Assembly: GCF_006443095.1 (NCBI RefSeq)
Contig: NZ_VFWZ01000001.1
Location: 124,001 to 188,000 of the forward strand
Direction of reading: 5' to 3'
DNA: 64,000 nucleotides
Source: Aquimarina algicola
GTDB taxonomy: Bacteria > Bacteroidota > Bacteroidia > Flavobacteriales > Flavobacteriaceae
The position numbers and the translations under genes were made by a program. Shown one piece after another: positions 52,574-62,196 of this stretch. The notes beneath the pieces are model-generated. The model made no database searches. It was not told the DNA's origin and worked only from the letters and a program-made list of their open reading frames with translations. Position 1 is the first letter of the stretch, and every line of letters begins with the position of its first letter.

Positions 52574-53446
52574 ATGAGTGTTTTAGTTAATAAAAATTCA
52601 AAGATTATTGTACAAGGGTTTACAGGTAGTGAAGGTACTTTTCATGCAGAACAGATGATAGAGTATGGCACTAATGTAGTAGGAGGAGTTACTCCAGGAA
52701 AAGGAGGGCAAACTCATCTTGATAAACCTGTTTTTAATACTGCTGAAGAAGCAGTAAAAGAAGTAGGTGCTGATACTACAATTATCTTTGTACCACCAGC
52801 TTTTGCGGCAGACGCAATAATGGAAGCAGCAGATGCAGGTATAAAAGTTATCATAACCATTACAGAAGGAATCCCTGTAGCAGATATGATTAAAGCCTCA
52901 AATTATATAAAAGAAAAAGATTGTAGATTAATAGGACCTAACTGTCCGGGAGTTATCACTCCAGAAGAAGCAAAAGTTGGTATTATGCCTGGTTTTGTGT
53001 TTAAAAAAGGTAGCGTAGGTATCGTTTCAAAATCAGGAACACTAACTTATGAAGCTGCAGATCAAGTGGTAAAACAAGGATTAGGGATTACTACGGCTAT
53101 AGGAATTGGGGGAGATCCAATTATAGGTACAACTACCAAAGAAGCTGTAGAACTTTTAGTGAATGATCCAGAAACAAAATGTGTGGTGATGATAGGAGAG
53201 ATAGGAGGTCAGCTAGAAGCTGATGCAGCAAAATGGATCAAAGAAAGTGGTACATCTAAGCCTATAGTTGGTTTTATTGCAGGAGAAACAGCACCAGCAG
53301 GTCGTACAATGGGACATGCAGGAGCAATCGTAGGAGGTAGTGAAGATACTGCTGCAGCTAAAAAAGCCATTATGAGAGAATGTGGGATTCATGTAGTAGA
53401 TTCTCCTGCCGAAATAGGTAAAAAAGTAGCCGAAGTATTAGGCTAA
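52574..53446 (+). CDS. sucD: Succinate-CoA ligase alpha subunit
   Basis: The 290-aa protein has [23 protein letters not shown], the CoA-binding region [13 protein letters not shown] and the phospho-histidine motif [13 protein letters not shown] near His246. Also seen is [20 protein letters not shown]. It forms a complex with SucC (outside the window) and makes ATP or GTP from succinyl-CoA in the TCA cycle. A strong terminator follows it. Confidence 0.96.
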   Translation: MSVLVNKNSKIIVQGFTGSEGTFHAEQMIEYGTNVVGGVTPGKGGQTHLDKPVFNTAEEAVKEVGADTTIIFVPPAFAADAIMEAADAGIKVIITITEGIPVADMIKASNYIKEKDCRLIGPNCPGVITPEEAKVGIMPGFVFKKGSVGIVSKSGTLTYEAADQVVKQGLGITTAIGIGGDPIIGTTTKEAVELLVNDPETKCVVMIGEIGGQLEADAAKWIKESGTSKPIVGFIAGETAPAGRTMGHAGAIVGGSEDTAAAKKAIMRECGIHVVDSPAEIGKKVAEVLG

Positions 53447-53468
53447 ACTGATAAAAATTAAATTTTTT

Positions 53469-53508
53469 AAACTCCTTGAAAACATAATTTCAAGGAGTTT
53501 TGTTTTTT
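53469..53508 (+). terminator. Terminator of sucD
   Basis: A 13-bp perfect stem (53469-53481 with 53488-53500, core CTCCTTGAAA) with a 6-nt loop is followed by TTTTGTTTTTT. Confidence 0.8.
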
Positions 53509-53590
53509 ATTAAGAAATTATTTAGGAATAATACAAAGGAATTATCTATTTTGGATTCTGTAAACTCAGGCATAAAATCAAAATCTACGT

Positions 53591-56575
53591 ATGAGAATAT
53601 TAAATACTATTTTATTTGCATTACTTACCATATCATTGAGTAACTGTAAAAAATCTTCAGCAAATACAACAAATGATGAGAATGAGATTAAAGTTGTGAA
53701 ACAGACAGATGCAGCCGGCTTTAACTACGAAACCATCACAAATGATCCAACAGGTTTAAGGCTCTATACTTTAGAAAATGGTCTCAAAGTATATTTAGCA
53801 AAAAATGAAGAAGAACCCAAAATTCAAACACTAGTAGCTGTTAGAGCTGGTTCAACATATGATCCTGCAGATAATACAGGTTTAGCTCATTATCTCGAAC
53901 ATATGGTGTTTAAAGGAACAGACGAAATAGGAACTTTAGATTTTGAAAAAGAGAATACATTTATCAAACAAATTTCTGATTTATACGAGCAACATAAAGC
54001 AGAATCCAATCCTGATATTAAAAAAGAGATTTATAAGAAAATAGACGAAGTTTCTCAGGAAGCTTCACAATATTCAATCGCAAATGAATATGATAAACTT
54101 GTCAATTCACTAGGAGCAGAAGGAACAAATGCGTTTACTTCTAGTGAACAAACCGTATATGTCAATAAAATTCCTTCAAACGAATTGGATAAGTGGTTAA
54201 GCATAGAAAGTGAACGCTTTAGCCAATTGGTACTACGATTATTTCATACCGAATTAGAAGCTGTATACGAAGAATTTAATAGGGGACAGGATAGTGATAG
54301 GCGTAAACAATACTATGCTGTTTTAGAAGGGCTGTACCCTAATCACCCTTATGGGACACAAACAACAATTGGTAAATCAGAACACTTAAAAAATCCTTCT
54401 ATGGAAGCGATTCATGCCTATTTTGATAAGTACTATGTGCCGAATAATATGGCAATAATCTTGGTTGGTGATCTTGATTTTGAAAATACAATTAAAAAAG
54501 TTGATGATGCTTTTGGAGGTTATAAATCAAAAGAAGTAACACATCCTACTTTTCCAAAAGAACCGGCAATTACTGCACCAATCAAAAAAGAAGTATACGG
54601 GCCTACTGCCGAATCTATTTATATCGCCTTTAGAACAGATGGTTTTGGTTCTGAAGAAGAAAAAATGGTAACGCTTATTGATAATATACTTGCAAACTCG
54701 CAAGCAGGTTTAATCGACCTGAATTTGAATCAAAAGCAATTGGTTCAAAGCGCTTCTTCTTTCACAAACTTTGATAAAGATTATGGGTTTCATCTGTTAT
54801 ACGGTACACCAAAAACAGGACAAACCTTAGATGAAGTAAGAGATTTATTACTTAATGAGATTGAAAAAATAAAAAAAGGAGAGTTTGATGACTGGTTGAT
54901 AGATGCTATCATAAATGATTTTAAGTTATCAAGAGTACGACAATTTGAAAATGCCAGCGCAACAGCTTATGAGTATCTAGATGCATTTGTTCATTTTGCA
55001 GACTGGCAAGATCGTCTAGCCTTATTGGATGATATGAAGAAGATAACAAAACAAGAAGTTATTGATTTTGCCAACAAGCATTACAAAAATAATTATGTAG
55101 AAGTACATAAAATTAAAGGAGAGGATTCTAAAATAGTTAAAGTAGAAAATCCTGGCATTACTCCTGTTCAATTAAATAGGGATAAAGAATCTAATTTTCT
55201 TCAGAAAATCAAAAAAATAGAATCACCATCATTACAGCCCAAATATGTTGATTATAAAACAGCAATTCGTTCTACAGATACCAAAAGTGGTATTCCGTTT
55301 TCATATATAGAGAATGTAAATAATGATTTATTTGAACTCAATATTATTTTTGATTTAGGATTTGATCATGATAAGCAATTGGGTATTGCGTCGGGATACT
55401 TTGATTATCTAGGTACGGATCAACTATCACCAGAAGATCTTAAAAAAGAATTTTACAAACTAGGAATTTCTTATGGGATCAACTCCTCTGCAGACAAAAC
55501 TATAGTTAACATTTCAGGTTTAAAAGAAAACCTTGATAAAGGATTAGAATTGTTAGAGAATTTTTGGAAGAATGCAGTTCCTGATCAAGAAGCTTACATC
55601 AAATATGTAGAGCAGATTGCCAAAGGTCGTGAAGATGGAAAAACTCAAAAAGGCAATATATTATGGAATGGTCTTCTGAATTACGGTAAATATGGAGAAA
55701 ATTCTAGTCTTCGTAATATTTATACTATAGACGAACTTAAAAATATTAACCCGCAAGAGTTGGTAGATAAGATTAAAAACCTGAATAATTTTAAGCAACG
55801 TACTTTTTATTATGGTAAGGATATTGAAGCTGCCGTAGGTTCTTTTGATACACATCATATAGTTAACTCTGATTTACAAGACTATCCAGAAAAAATTGAT
55901 TACGTAGAAAAAGAGACTGGAGGAAATGTATATTTTGTTGATTATGATATGGTTCAAAGTGAAATGCTATTCTTAGCAAAAGGTTCATTATTCGATCCAA
56001 ATAAAATGGCAGCTTCCAGTTTGTTTAATACTTATTTTGGTAGTGGACTTTCTTCAATAGTATTTCAAGAGATAAGAGAATCAAAATCATTAGCATATTC
56101 TGCATTTTCACAATATAGTACCTCGAGAGATAAAGAAAAATCAAATTACCTGTATGCATATATAGGAACACAAGCAAACAAAATGCCTCAGGCAGTAGAC
56201 GCTATGATGGATTTGATGACCAATATGCCAGAGGCAGAAGAACAGTTTAATCAAGCAAAAGAAGCAACGTTAAAAAAGATTGCGGCAGATCGTATCACAA
56301 AGTCAAACATTTTCTGGTCTTACGAAAACCTCAAGAAAAGAGGGATTGATCAGGACAATAGAAAAGAAATGTATGAAACGATCAAAAACATGACTCTAGA
56401 AGATTTAAAAACATTTTTTAATGAAAATATCAAAGGAGAAAACTATAATGTTTTGGTAATTGGGAATAAAAAAGATGTAGACTTAAAAGCACTATCAAAA
56501 CTTGGAGTGATCCAAGAAATGGATATTGATTACTTATTTAACTACGAAAAGAAAAAAGAAGATATCAAATTATAA
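53591..56575 (+). CDS. Large M16 zinc peptidase lipoprotein (pitrilysin-like)
   Basis: The 994-aa protein has a lipobox ending at Cys19 (SLSNC). Four M16 domains follow: the first carries HYLEH at 100-104, and the expected downstream Glu is in ELEAVYEEFNRGQD. The second half includes the typical FNTYFGSGLSSIVFQEIRESKSLAYSAF. It is a single-chain periplasmic pitrilysin-type protease, in contrast to the two-gene pair at 7.1-9.9 kb. It is monocistronic with its own terminator. Confidence 0.92.
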   Translation: MRILNTILFALLTISLSNCKKSSANTTNDENEIKVVKQTDAAGFNYETITNDPTGLRLYTLENGLKVYLAKNEEEPKIQTLVAVRAGSTYDPADNTGLAHYLEHMVFKGTDEIGTLDFEKENTFIKQISDLYEQHKAESNPDIKKEIYKKIDEVSQEASQYSIANEYDKLVNSLGAEGTNAFTSSEQTVYVNKIPSNELDKWLSIESERFSQLVLRLFHTELEAVYEEFNRGQDSDRRKQYYAVLEGLYPNHPYGTQTTIGKSEHLKNPSMEAIHAYFDKYYVPNNMAIILVGDLDFENTIKKVDDAFGGYKSKEVTHPTFPKEPAITAPIKKEVYGPTAESIYIAFRTDGFGSEEEKMVTLIDNILANSQAGLIDLNLNQKQLVQSASSFTNFDKDYGFHLLYGTPKTGQTLDEVRDLLLNEIEKIKKGEFDDWLIDAIINDFKLSRVRQFENASATAYEYLDAFVHFADWQDRLALLDDMKKITKQEVIDFANKHYKNNYVEVHKIKGEDSKIVKVENPGITPVQLNRDKESNFLQKIKKIESPSLQPKYVDYKTAIRSTDTKSGIPFSYIENVNNDLFELNIIFDLGFDHDKQLGIASGYFDYLGTDQLSPEDLKKEFYKLGISYGINSSADKTIVNISGLKENLDKGLELLENFWKNAVPDQEAYIKYVEQIAKGREDGKTQKGNILWNGLLNYGKYGENSSLRNIYTIDELKNINPQELVDKIKNLNNFKQRTFYYGKDIEAAVGSFDTHHIVNSDLQDYPEKIDYVEKETGGNVYFVDYDMVQSEMLFLAKGSLFDPNKMAASSLFNTYFGSGLSSIVFQEIRESKSLAYSAFSQYSTSRDKEKSNYLYAYIGTQANKMPQAVDAMMDLMTNMPEAEEQFNQAKEATLKKIAADRITKSNIFWSYENLKKRGIDQDNRKEMYETIKNMTLEDLKTFFNENIKGENYNVLVIGNKKDVDLKALSKLGVIQEMDIDYLFNYEKKKEDIKL

Positions 56576-56600
56576 GTCCAAACAATTTATTTAATTTAAG

Positions 56601-56625
56601 CCCTGTGTGAAATCGCAGGGTTTTT
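56601..56625 (+). terminator. Terminator of the large M16 gene
   Basis: CCCTGTG (56601-56607) pairs with CGCAGGG (56614-56620), followed by TTTTT (56621-56625). Confidence 0.75.
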
Positions 56626-56629
56626 AGTA

Positions 56630-56659
56630 TTGATGAGCTATTTGTAATGCTTATATTTG
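56630..56659 (+). promoter_or_regulatory. Promoter of fabG
   Basis: TTG at 56630-56632, a 19-nt spacer and a perfect TATATTTG at 56652-56659. Transcription should begin near 56666, about 53 nt before the ATG at 56719. This is the best consensus promoter seen in the window. Confidence 0.6.
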
Positions 56660-56718
56660 AAACTTGTATACTAATCAATATAAAATTAAATCAATCTTAA
56701 AAATAGAAAATATAATCT

Positions 56719-57465
56719 ATGAGTCTTTTACAAGGTAAAACAGCAATTATCACTGGGGCTACTCGTGGTATAGGAAAAGGAATAGCAACAATATTTGCTC
56801 AACAAGGAGCTAATGTAGCTTTTACATATAGTTCTTCTGTAGAAGCTGCAGCCACTCTAGAAAAAGAATTAAATGCATTAGGAATTCAAGCAAAAGGATA
56901 TCAAAGCAATGCTGCAAATTTTGAGCAAGCTCAAGAATTAGTAGCTTCAGTTTTAGAAACTTTTGGGACGATAGATATTTTGGTAAATAATGCCGGGATT
57001 ACAAAAGATAATCTTTTAATGCGTATGAGCGAAGATGATTTTGATAAGGTTATAGAAGTAAACCTCAAAAGTGTCTTTAATATGACCAAAGCAGTACAAA
57101 GAACCATGCTCAAACAAAGAAAAGGAAGCATAATCAATATGAGTTCTGTGGTAGGGATAAAAGGAAATGCGGGTCAGGCTAATTATGCAGCTTCAAAATC
57201 CGGTATAATAGGATTTTCAAAATCAGTCGCTCTAGAATTAGGATCAAGAAATATACGCAGTAATGTTGTAGCTCCTGGTTTTATAGAAACAGAAATGACA
57301 GATAAACTAGACGAAAAAGTAGTTGAAGGCTGGAGAAATGCTATTCCTTTAAAAAGAGGAGGAACACCAGATGATGTTGCAAATACTTGTTTGTTTTTAG
57401 CAAGTGATCTAAGTGCCTATATTACAGGTCAGGTTATCAATGTAGATGGAGGAATGTTAACTTAA
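56719..57465 (+). CDS. fabG: 3-oxoacyl-[acyl-carrier-protein] reductase
   Basis: The 248-aa SDR protein has TGATRGIG (12-19), NNAGITKDNLLMRM, catalytic Ser in SIINMSSVVG, and YAASKSG. The C-terminal VAPGFIETEMTDKL and GQVINVDGGM are FabG hallmarks. It reduces beta-ketoacyl-ACP with NADPH in fatty acid elongation. It is far from other fab genes, so it stands alone here. Confidence 0.92.
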   Translation: MSLLQGKTAIITGATRGIGKGIATIFAQQGANVAFTYSSSVEAAATLEKELNALGIQAKGYQSNAANFEQAQELVASVLETFGTIDILVNNAGITKDNLLMRMSEDDFDKVIEVNLKSVFNMTKAVQRTMLKQRKGSIINMSSVVGIKGNAGQANYAASKSGIIGFSKSVALELGSRNIRSNVVAPGFIETEMTDKLDEKVVEGWRNAIPLKRGGTPDDVANTCLFLASDLSAYITGQVINVDGGMLT

Positions 57466-57539
57466 AATAAAAATAGTTCGTTTTGATTTATGATGTTTTG
57501 TATTAAAATATGCCGAACAGTCATAAATCGTAATTTTTT

Positions 57540-59573
57540 ATGATGCAAACACAAACAATTTTATTGATTATAGTCGCTTTTGTGATTTCACTATTAGTTG
57601 CACTATTTCAATACATATATAAATCAGAGCAAAGAAAGAAGAATTCTTTTTTCTTTGCTTCTTTACGGTTTTTGAGTGTTTTTGCATTGTTACTTTTATT
57701 AATCAATCCAACCTTCAAACAAAATACCTACTTTGTAGAAAAACCCACGCTAGTAGTAGCTGTAGATAACTCTTCTTCAATACAGCATCTTGACCAAGAA
57801 AAATTTGTAGGTCAATTTGTACAAGAACTAGATGATAATGAGACTTTAAAAGAAAGGTTTGATCTCAAATATTATTCATTTTCAGATAAATTAAATGATT
57901 CACTACACTTATCTTTTGATCAAAAACAAACCAATATTGCTCAAGCTCTAGAAGAATTAGATCAAATTTATAAGAATACAACTGCACCTATTGTATTGCT
58001 TACAGATGGGAATCAAACATATGGGCGAGATTATCAATATAGTACAAATGGACATAAGCAAAACTTATATCCGGTAGTTTCGGGCGATACTACTTTTGTT
58101 GTAGACACCAAGATTCAACAACTTAATGTAAATCGTTATGCATATTTAAAAAATAGGTTTCCTGTAGAAGTAATGCTAACCTATTCGGGTAAAGATAATG
58201 TAAATACCAAGTTTGAAATTCGATCAGGTAATAGTATCGTGTATACAGAACCAATTTCTTTTTCTGAAGAAGAAAACTCTAAAGTTTTAAACTTGACATT
58301 GCCAGCAAATCGAGTAGGAGTTAATCAATATGAAGCAACATTGATTCCTTTAGAGAAAGAAAAAAATATAATCAATAATAAAAAAACATTTGCTGTAGAA
58401 GTTATTGATCAGAAGACTCAAATATTACTTGTAAGTGATTGGATACATCCTGATATTGGTGCAATCAAAAAAAGTATAGAAAGTAATGAAAGACGTAGCA
58501 TCGTTATAGCAAAACCTAACGAGGTCAAAGACATAAATGATTATCAATTGATTGTTTTGTATCAGCCAACAGGCAGATATAGAAACGTTTATGAACAAAT
58601 AAAGGAAAACAAAAAAAATTATTTTACCATAGCAGGAACTCGAACAGATTGGAATTTTATCAATACAATCCAGGATCATTATATTCATGAAATAATAAGA
58701 CAAACTGAATACTATATTCCGAGATTTAATACTAATTATGGTTCTTTCTTAATCGAAGATATAGGTTTTGATAGTTATCCACCACTACAAGGAATTTTTG
58801 GCGAAATACGCTTAAAAACAGATCATGATCCTATACTATTCAAAACTATTAATAATATAGAAACGCAAGAAATATTATTTACCACAGTTGAGAAAGATGG
58901 TATTCGAGAAGCAGTATTGCTAGGAGAAGGGATCTGGCGATGGAGGGCTCAAAACTTTTTAGATACCAAAAAATTTGAGGATTTTGATGAGTTTTTTGGT
59001 AAAATAGTTCAGTTTTTAGCTTCAAATAAAAGAAAAAGTAGACTTAACACTATTTCAGAGTCTTTCTATTATGGCAATTCTAATATTATAATCAAAGCCG
59101 AATACTTTACTAAGAATTATGAGTTTGATAGTAGAGGAAATCTTCAAATTACCGTTAGAAACAAAAAGACAGAAAGCACACAGACAATTCCTATGCTATT
59201 GAAGAATAACTCATATGAAGTAGATATTAGTAGTTTTGAACCAGGGGATTATGAATATACAGTTTCTGTGTCTGGAGAAAATATTACACGTTCTAGCAGT
59301 TTTGCTATTCTAGAATATGATGTAGAGCAACAATTTCTAAATGCGGATATCAAGAGATTAACAGAAATCGCAAAAAATACAGATGGGAAGACTTATTTTT
59401 TGAATCAGAAGGATTCGTTAATTAACAATCTATTGGCTGATCAAAGATATCAACCGGTACAAAAAAGCAAAGAAAATATAGTATCTTTAATAGATTGGAA
59501 ATATTTATTAATGATTATTATAATTGCTTTGGCTATAGAATGGTTTGCCAGAAAATATAATGGTCTTATATAA
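57540..59573 (+). CDS. Large membrane protein with VWA-like region
   Basis: The 677-aa protein has two N-terminal membrane helices (ILLIIVAFVISLLVALFQYI and FLSVFALLLLLINPTF). A large periplasmic part follows with a VWA-like beginning (TLVVAVDNSSSIQHLD, a DxSxS-type MIDAS start, and PIVLLTDGNQTYG), and a C-terminal helix (YLLMIIIIALAIEWFARKYNG). The layout resembles BatA-like or DUF4159-type proteins of Bacteroidota. A metal-dependent adhesion or assembly role is possible. It is followed after 20 nt by an SPFH protein. Confidence 0.75.
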   Translation: MMQTQTILLIIVAFVISLLVALFQYIYKSEQRKKNSFFFASLRFLSVFALLLLLINPTFKQNTYFVEKPTLVVAVDNSSSIQHLDQEKFVGQFVQELDDNETLKERFDLKYYSFSDKLNDSLHLSFDQKQTNIAQALEELDQIYKNTTAPIVLLTDGNQTYGRDYQYSTNGHKQNLYPVVSGDTTFVVDTKIQQLNVNRYAYLKNRFPVEVMLTYSGKDNVNTKFEIRSGNSIVYTEPISFSEEENSKVLNLTLPANRVGVNQYEATLIPLEKEKNIINNKKTFAVEVIDQKTQILLVSDWIHPDIGAIKKSIESNERRSIVIAKPNEVKDINDYQLIVLYQPTGRYRNVYEQIKENKKNYFTIAGTRTDWNFINTIQDHYIHEIIRQTEYYIPRFNTNYGSFLIEDIGFDSYPPLQGIFGEIRLKTDHDPILFKTINNIETQEILFTTVEKDGIREAVLLGEGIWRWRAQNFLDTKKFEDFDEFFGKIVQFLASNKRKSRLNTISESFYYGNSNIIIKAEYFTKNYEFDSRGNLQITVRNKKTESTQTIPMLLKNNSYEVDISSFEPGDYEYTVSVSGENITRSSSFAILEYDVEQQFLNADIKRLTEIAKNTDGKTYFLNQKDSLINNLLADQRYQPVQKSKENIVSLIDWKYLLMIIIIALAIEWFARKYNGLI

Positions 59574-59593
59574 AATCAAAATTCAAAATTATT

Positions 59594-60409
59594 ATGGAAA
59601 AATTACCCAAGATAGGATTGCCAATCCTTATAATTATTGTTTTAACAATTGTCTTTGTTTCAAAATCGACCAAAACTATAGGTTCTGGAGAAGCTGGGGT
59701 CTTATATAAGACTTTTGGAGGTGGTGTGGTCACAGATTCTCCTCCTTTGGGAGAAGGGTTTCATTTAGTAGCTCCTTGGAATAAAGTTTATGTTTATGAA
59801 GTAAGACAACAAGAAGTATTTGAAAAAATGCAGGTACTTTCTTCAAACGGGTTAGAAATAAAATTAGACGCTTCTGCTTGGTTTCAGCCTAATTATGATC
59901 AGTTAGGTTTGCTACATCAACAAAAAGGAGAAAATTATGTAGCAAGGGTTTTGCTTCCTACAATTAGATCTGCTGCTCGAAGTGTAGTTGGTCGATATAC
60001 TCCAGAGCAATTATATTCAAGTAAAAGAGATGCTATACAAGAAGAGATTTTTGAAGAAACAAAAAAAATAGTAGGAAACCAGTTTATTCAACTTAATGAG
60101 ATACTCGTTCGGGATGTAACACTTCCTCCAACAATAAAAGAAGCGATCGAACGTAAATTAAGACAAGAACAAGAAGCGTTAGAATATGAATTCAGGCTTG
60201 AAAAAGCTAGAAAAGAAGCAGAAAGACAAAAAATTGATGCGGAAGGTAAAGCTACAGCCAATAAGATTTTGAACGAATCTCTTACTGAGAAAGTCTTAAA
60301 AGAAAAAGGAATTCAGGCGACTTTAGAACTGGCAAAATCCCCAAATGCAAAAGTAGTCGTTGTAGGTTCTGGTAGTGATGGGATGCCTCTTATACTAGGA
60401 AATCAATAG
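59594..60409 (+). CDS. SPFH/prohibitin-family membrane protein
   Basis: The 271-aa protein has one N-terminal helix (IGLPILIIIVLTIVFVSK) and an SPFH domain (GSGEAGVLYKTFGGGVV, GFHLVAPWNKVYVYEVRQQE). A charged coiled-coil (RKLRQEQEALEYEFRLEKARKEAERQK in parts) follows. It should form ring-shaped assemblies in the inner membrane, possibly as a protease regulator. It is 20 nt after the VWA-like gene and probably in one operon with it; a terminator follows. Confidence 0.9.
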   Translation: MEKLPKIGLPILIIIVLTIVFVSKSTKTIGSGEAGVLYKTFGGGVVTDSPPLGEGFHLVAPWNKVYVYEVRQQEVFEKMQVLSSNGLEIKLDASAWFQPNYDQLGLLHQQKGENYVARVLLPTIRSAARSVVGRYTPEQLYSSKRDAIQEEIFEETKKIVGNQFIQLNEILVRDVTLPPTIKEAIERKLRQEQEALEYEFRLEKARKEAERQKIDAEGKATANKILNESLTEKVLKEKGIQATLELAKSPNAKVVVVGSGSDGMPLILGNQ

Positions 60410-60741
60410 ATTAATCTTTTTTATACAAATCAAAAGCCTTCAGCATTGTCTGGAGGTTTTTTTGTAGATACTATAACCATAAATGCTTTATTTTAATAGA
60501 AACTCCAAAAACTTCAAACAATACTTGTATGGCTATGTATACTTAAAATAAACCTATCAGTATAACTATGTAACCTTTTTGTGATCCTAAGATTGATATC
60601 TGCTATGTCTTCTAATATGTAATTTTGGTTTTTGATTATTCTTAGTATTTATCAAATCTATTTCAAATTTTGATTTATAAATATAAGTTGTTGATAACGA
60701 TAATATAAGAGTGAATTGTAACAACCATAAAATGATTTAAA
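60410..60741. other. 332-bp intergenic region
   Basis: Apart from the terminator at 60437-60463 and a TAATTTTG box at 60620-60627, which could be a -7 element for the metalloprotease gene at 60742 (distance 114 nt), nothing is recognised. It is AT-rich with no supported ORF. Confidence 0.45.
60437..60463 (+). terminator. Terminator after the SPFH gene
   Basis: CCTTCAG (60437-60443) pairs with CTGGAGG (60450-60456, one G-T pair), followed by TTTTTTT. Confidence 0.7.
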
Positions 60742-61557
60742 ATGCACAAAAGATTCTTAAAACAAAAAGGCCTGAAAATATTAAAAATTTCTTTGATATT
60801 ATTTATTTCATCAATGATGATTAAATGCCATAATGATGATGCTACAGGTAATGCAGAAGACGAAAACCAAAATCAAATCAGTGAAGAAGTATTAGTTGAA
60901 CTCGAGAGAATGGGATTCAATACAAAAAAACATCCTATTCAGGTTTATAAAAATGGTTACATAGTAGAGGGGGACATTATCATTTCACAAGATCTTTTTA
61001 AACAATTTGGACTTCATAGTGCTAAGCAAAGATATACTAGTGAAGATGGCTTGGTAGCGTGTCGATTAGCAAAAAAAATCAAAATTAAGAATAGTCTTCC
61101 TAATGGAACTCCAAAAAAAGCTGTCGCTGGTGCTATAAAAAATTGGAATAATGTAAGTGGTAGCTTTTTAAAATTTGTTTTGGTCGATAACAATGAGGAT
61201 ATTATTATAAAGGGAGACAAAGGAGTATTATTCAAAGATTTTGCTGGTGCTGCGGATATTCCATTTGATAGCAAAGCAGGAAAAGAAATGATCATAAATC
61301 TGGATTTCAAATCAAGAGGAAGGTCTATGAATTTGGAAGAATGGAGAACAACAATTGAACATGAGCTAGGGCATTCTATTGGCTTTGAACATACAGATGA
61401 TAAACGTTTTGGCAGGCTTGTTCCCGGAACTCCTGTAAAAGATAACAATTCATTGATGCTAACCAGTCAGTTTGTACCATGGAACTTATCCGAAGGGGAT
61501 AAAAAAGCCTTAAGAAAAATGTATGGACCTGGTAATAACCTTTGTAGTAAATCATAA
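60742..61557 (+). CDS. Zinc metalloprotease lipoprotein (M57/matrixin-like)
   Basis: The 271-aa protein has a lipoprotein signal (ISSMMIKC, Cys29). A pre-domain follows (EEVLVELERMGFNTKK, GYIVEGDIIIS), then a metzincin-type catalytic domain with HELGHSIGFEHTD at 207-219 (zinc His207, His211, His217 and catalytic Glu208) and a late MLTSQF Met-turn. It resembles M57-type (HEIGH) peptidases of Bacteroidota. It is likely surface-exposed. It is convergent with the HHH gene, with a strong bidirectional terminator between. Confidence 0.85.
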   Translation: MHKRFLKQKGLKILKISLILFISSMMIKCHNDDATGNAEDENQNQISEEVLVELERMGFNTKKHPIQVYKNGYIVEGDIIISQDLFKQFGLHSAKQRYTSEDGLVACRLAKKIKIKNSLPNGTPKKAVAGAIKNWNNVSGSFLKFVLVDNNEDIIIKGDKGVLFKDFAGAADIPFDSKAGKEMIINLDFKSRGRSMNLEEWRTTIEHELGHSIGFEHTDDKRFGRLVPGTPVKDNNSLMLTSQFVPWNLSEGDKKALRKMYGPGNNLCSKS

Positions 61558-61575
61558 TGCATTCTATTATTTTGC

Positions 61576-61617
61576 AAACAAACCCTCTACAAAGCTGAAC
61601 TTGTAGAGGGTTTGTTT
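61576..61617. terminator. Bidirectional terminator between convergent genes
   Basis: A 17-bp perfect stem (61576-61592 with 61601-61617, core ACCCTCTACAA) and an 8-nt loop lie between the metalloprotease (+, ends 61557) and HHH protein (-, ends 61640). The arms carry A/T-rich ends for both directions. Confidence 0.75.
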
Positions 61618-61639
61618 GATTATAAAAAAGCAATATTTT

Positions 61640-62185
61640 TTATTGATCTTTGAGCTTCTTTGCCTGTTCTGTCCATTTATCTCGCTCGATTCTACCGGGA
61701 AAAAACTGTATTAATTCTGTTACAGTATCAATATCTTCTTTGCTAAATTTGCTTATTTGATCAAAAGTATAAATACCAATACTATTTAATTTTTCCTCTA
61801 TAAACGGACCAACACCACTAATTAATTTTAAATCATCTTTTTGAGAAGCATCTGCTTTACCGAATCGTTCAAAATTAAGTTTGGGTTTATCAGAACTTTC
61901 AATTTCAGGAATATTTGTAACAGGTATACCACCCTGATCCATTGTTTTAATGGCTCTTATTTGTGAAGAAGCATCATTGTCATTTGATGATGAATTAGAA
62001 AATGTAGAGTTAGCTTTTTGATAATTTGAATTAGAAAGTAATGCATTTTTTCGTTCACATTCTTCTAATGCAGTTTTATATTTCTTTTTCAAAGACCATC
62101 TGCATAATAGCCAACCTAATATGAATGCAAGGAACAATAACAATAGTAGGCACCACCAATTTGCTTCGTTTAAAAAGTCTAACAT
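61640..62185 (-). CDS. Membrane-anchored helix-hairpin-helix protein
   Basis: The 181-aa protein has one N-terminal membrane segment (WWCLLLLLFLAFILGWLLCRW) and a low-complexity Ser/Asn linker (about 45-75). The C-terminal domain has LKLISGVGPFIEEKLNSIG and FDQISKFSKEDIDTVTELI, the HHH-type unit found in predicted nuclease-like or DNA-binding proteins. The DNA link is doubtful because many such domains occur in membrane proteins. It lies 11 nt after the OmpA-family gene and is probably co-transcribed. Confidence 0.8.
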   Translation of the reverse strand: MLDFLNEANWWCLLLLLFLAFILGWLLCRWSLKKKYKTALEECERKNALLSNSNYQKANSTFSNSSSNDNDASSQIRAIKTMDQGGIPVTNIPEIESSDKPKLNFERFGKADASQKDDLKLISGVGPFIEEKLNSIGIYTFDQISKFSKEDIDTVTELIQFFPGRIERDKWTEQAKKLKDQ

Positions 62186-62196
62186 AATTTAAATTT

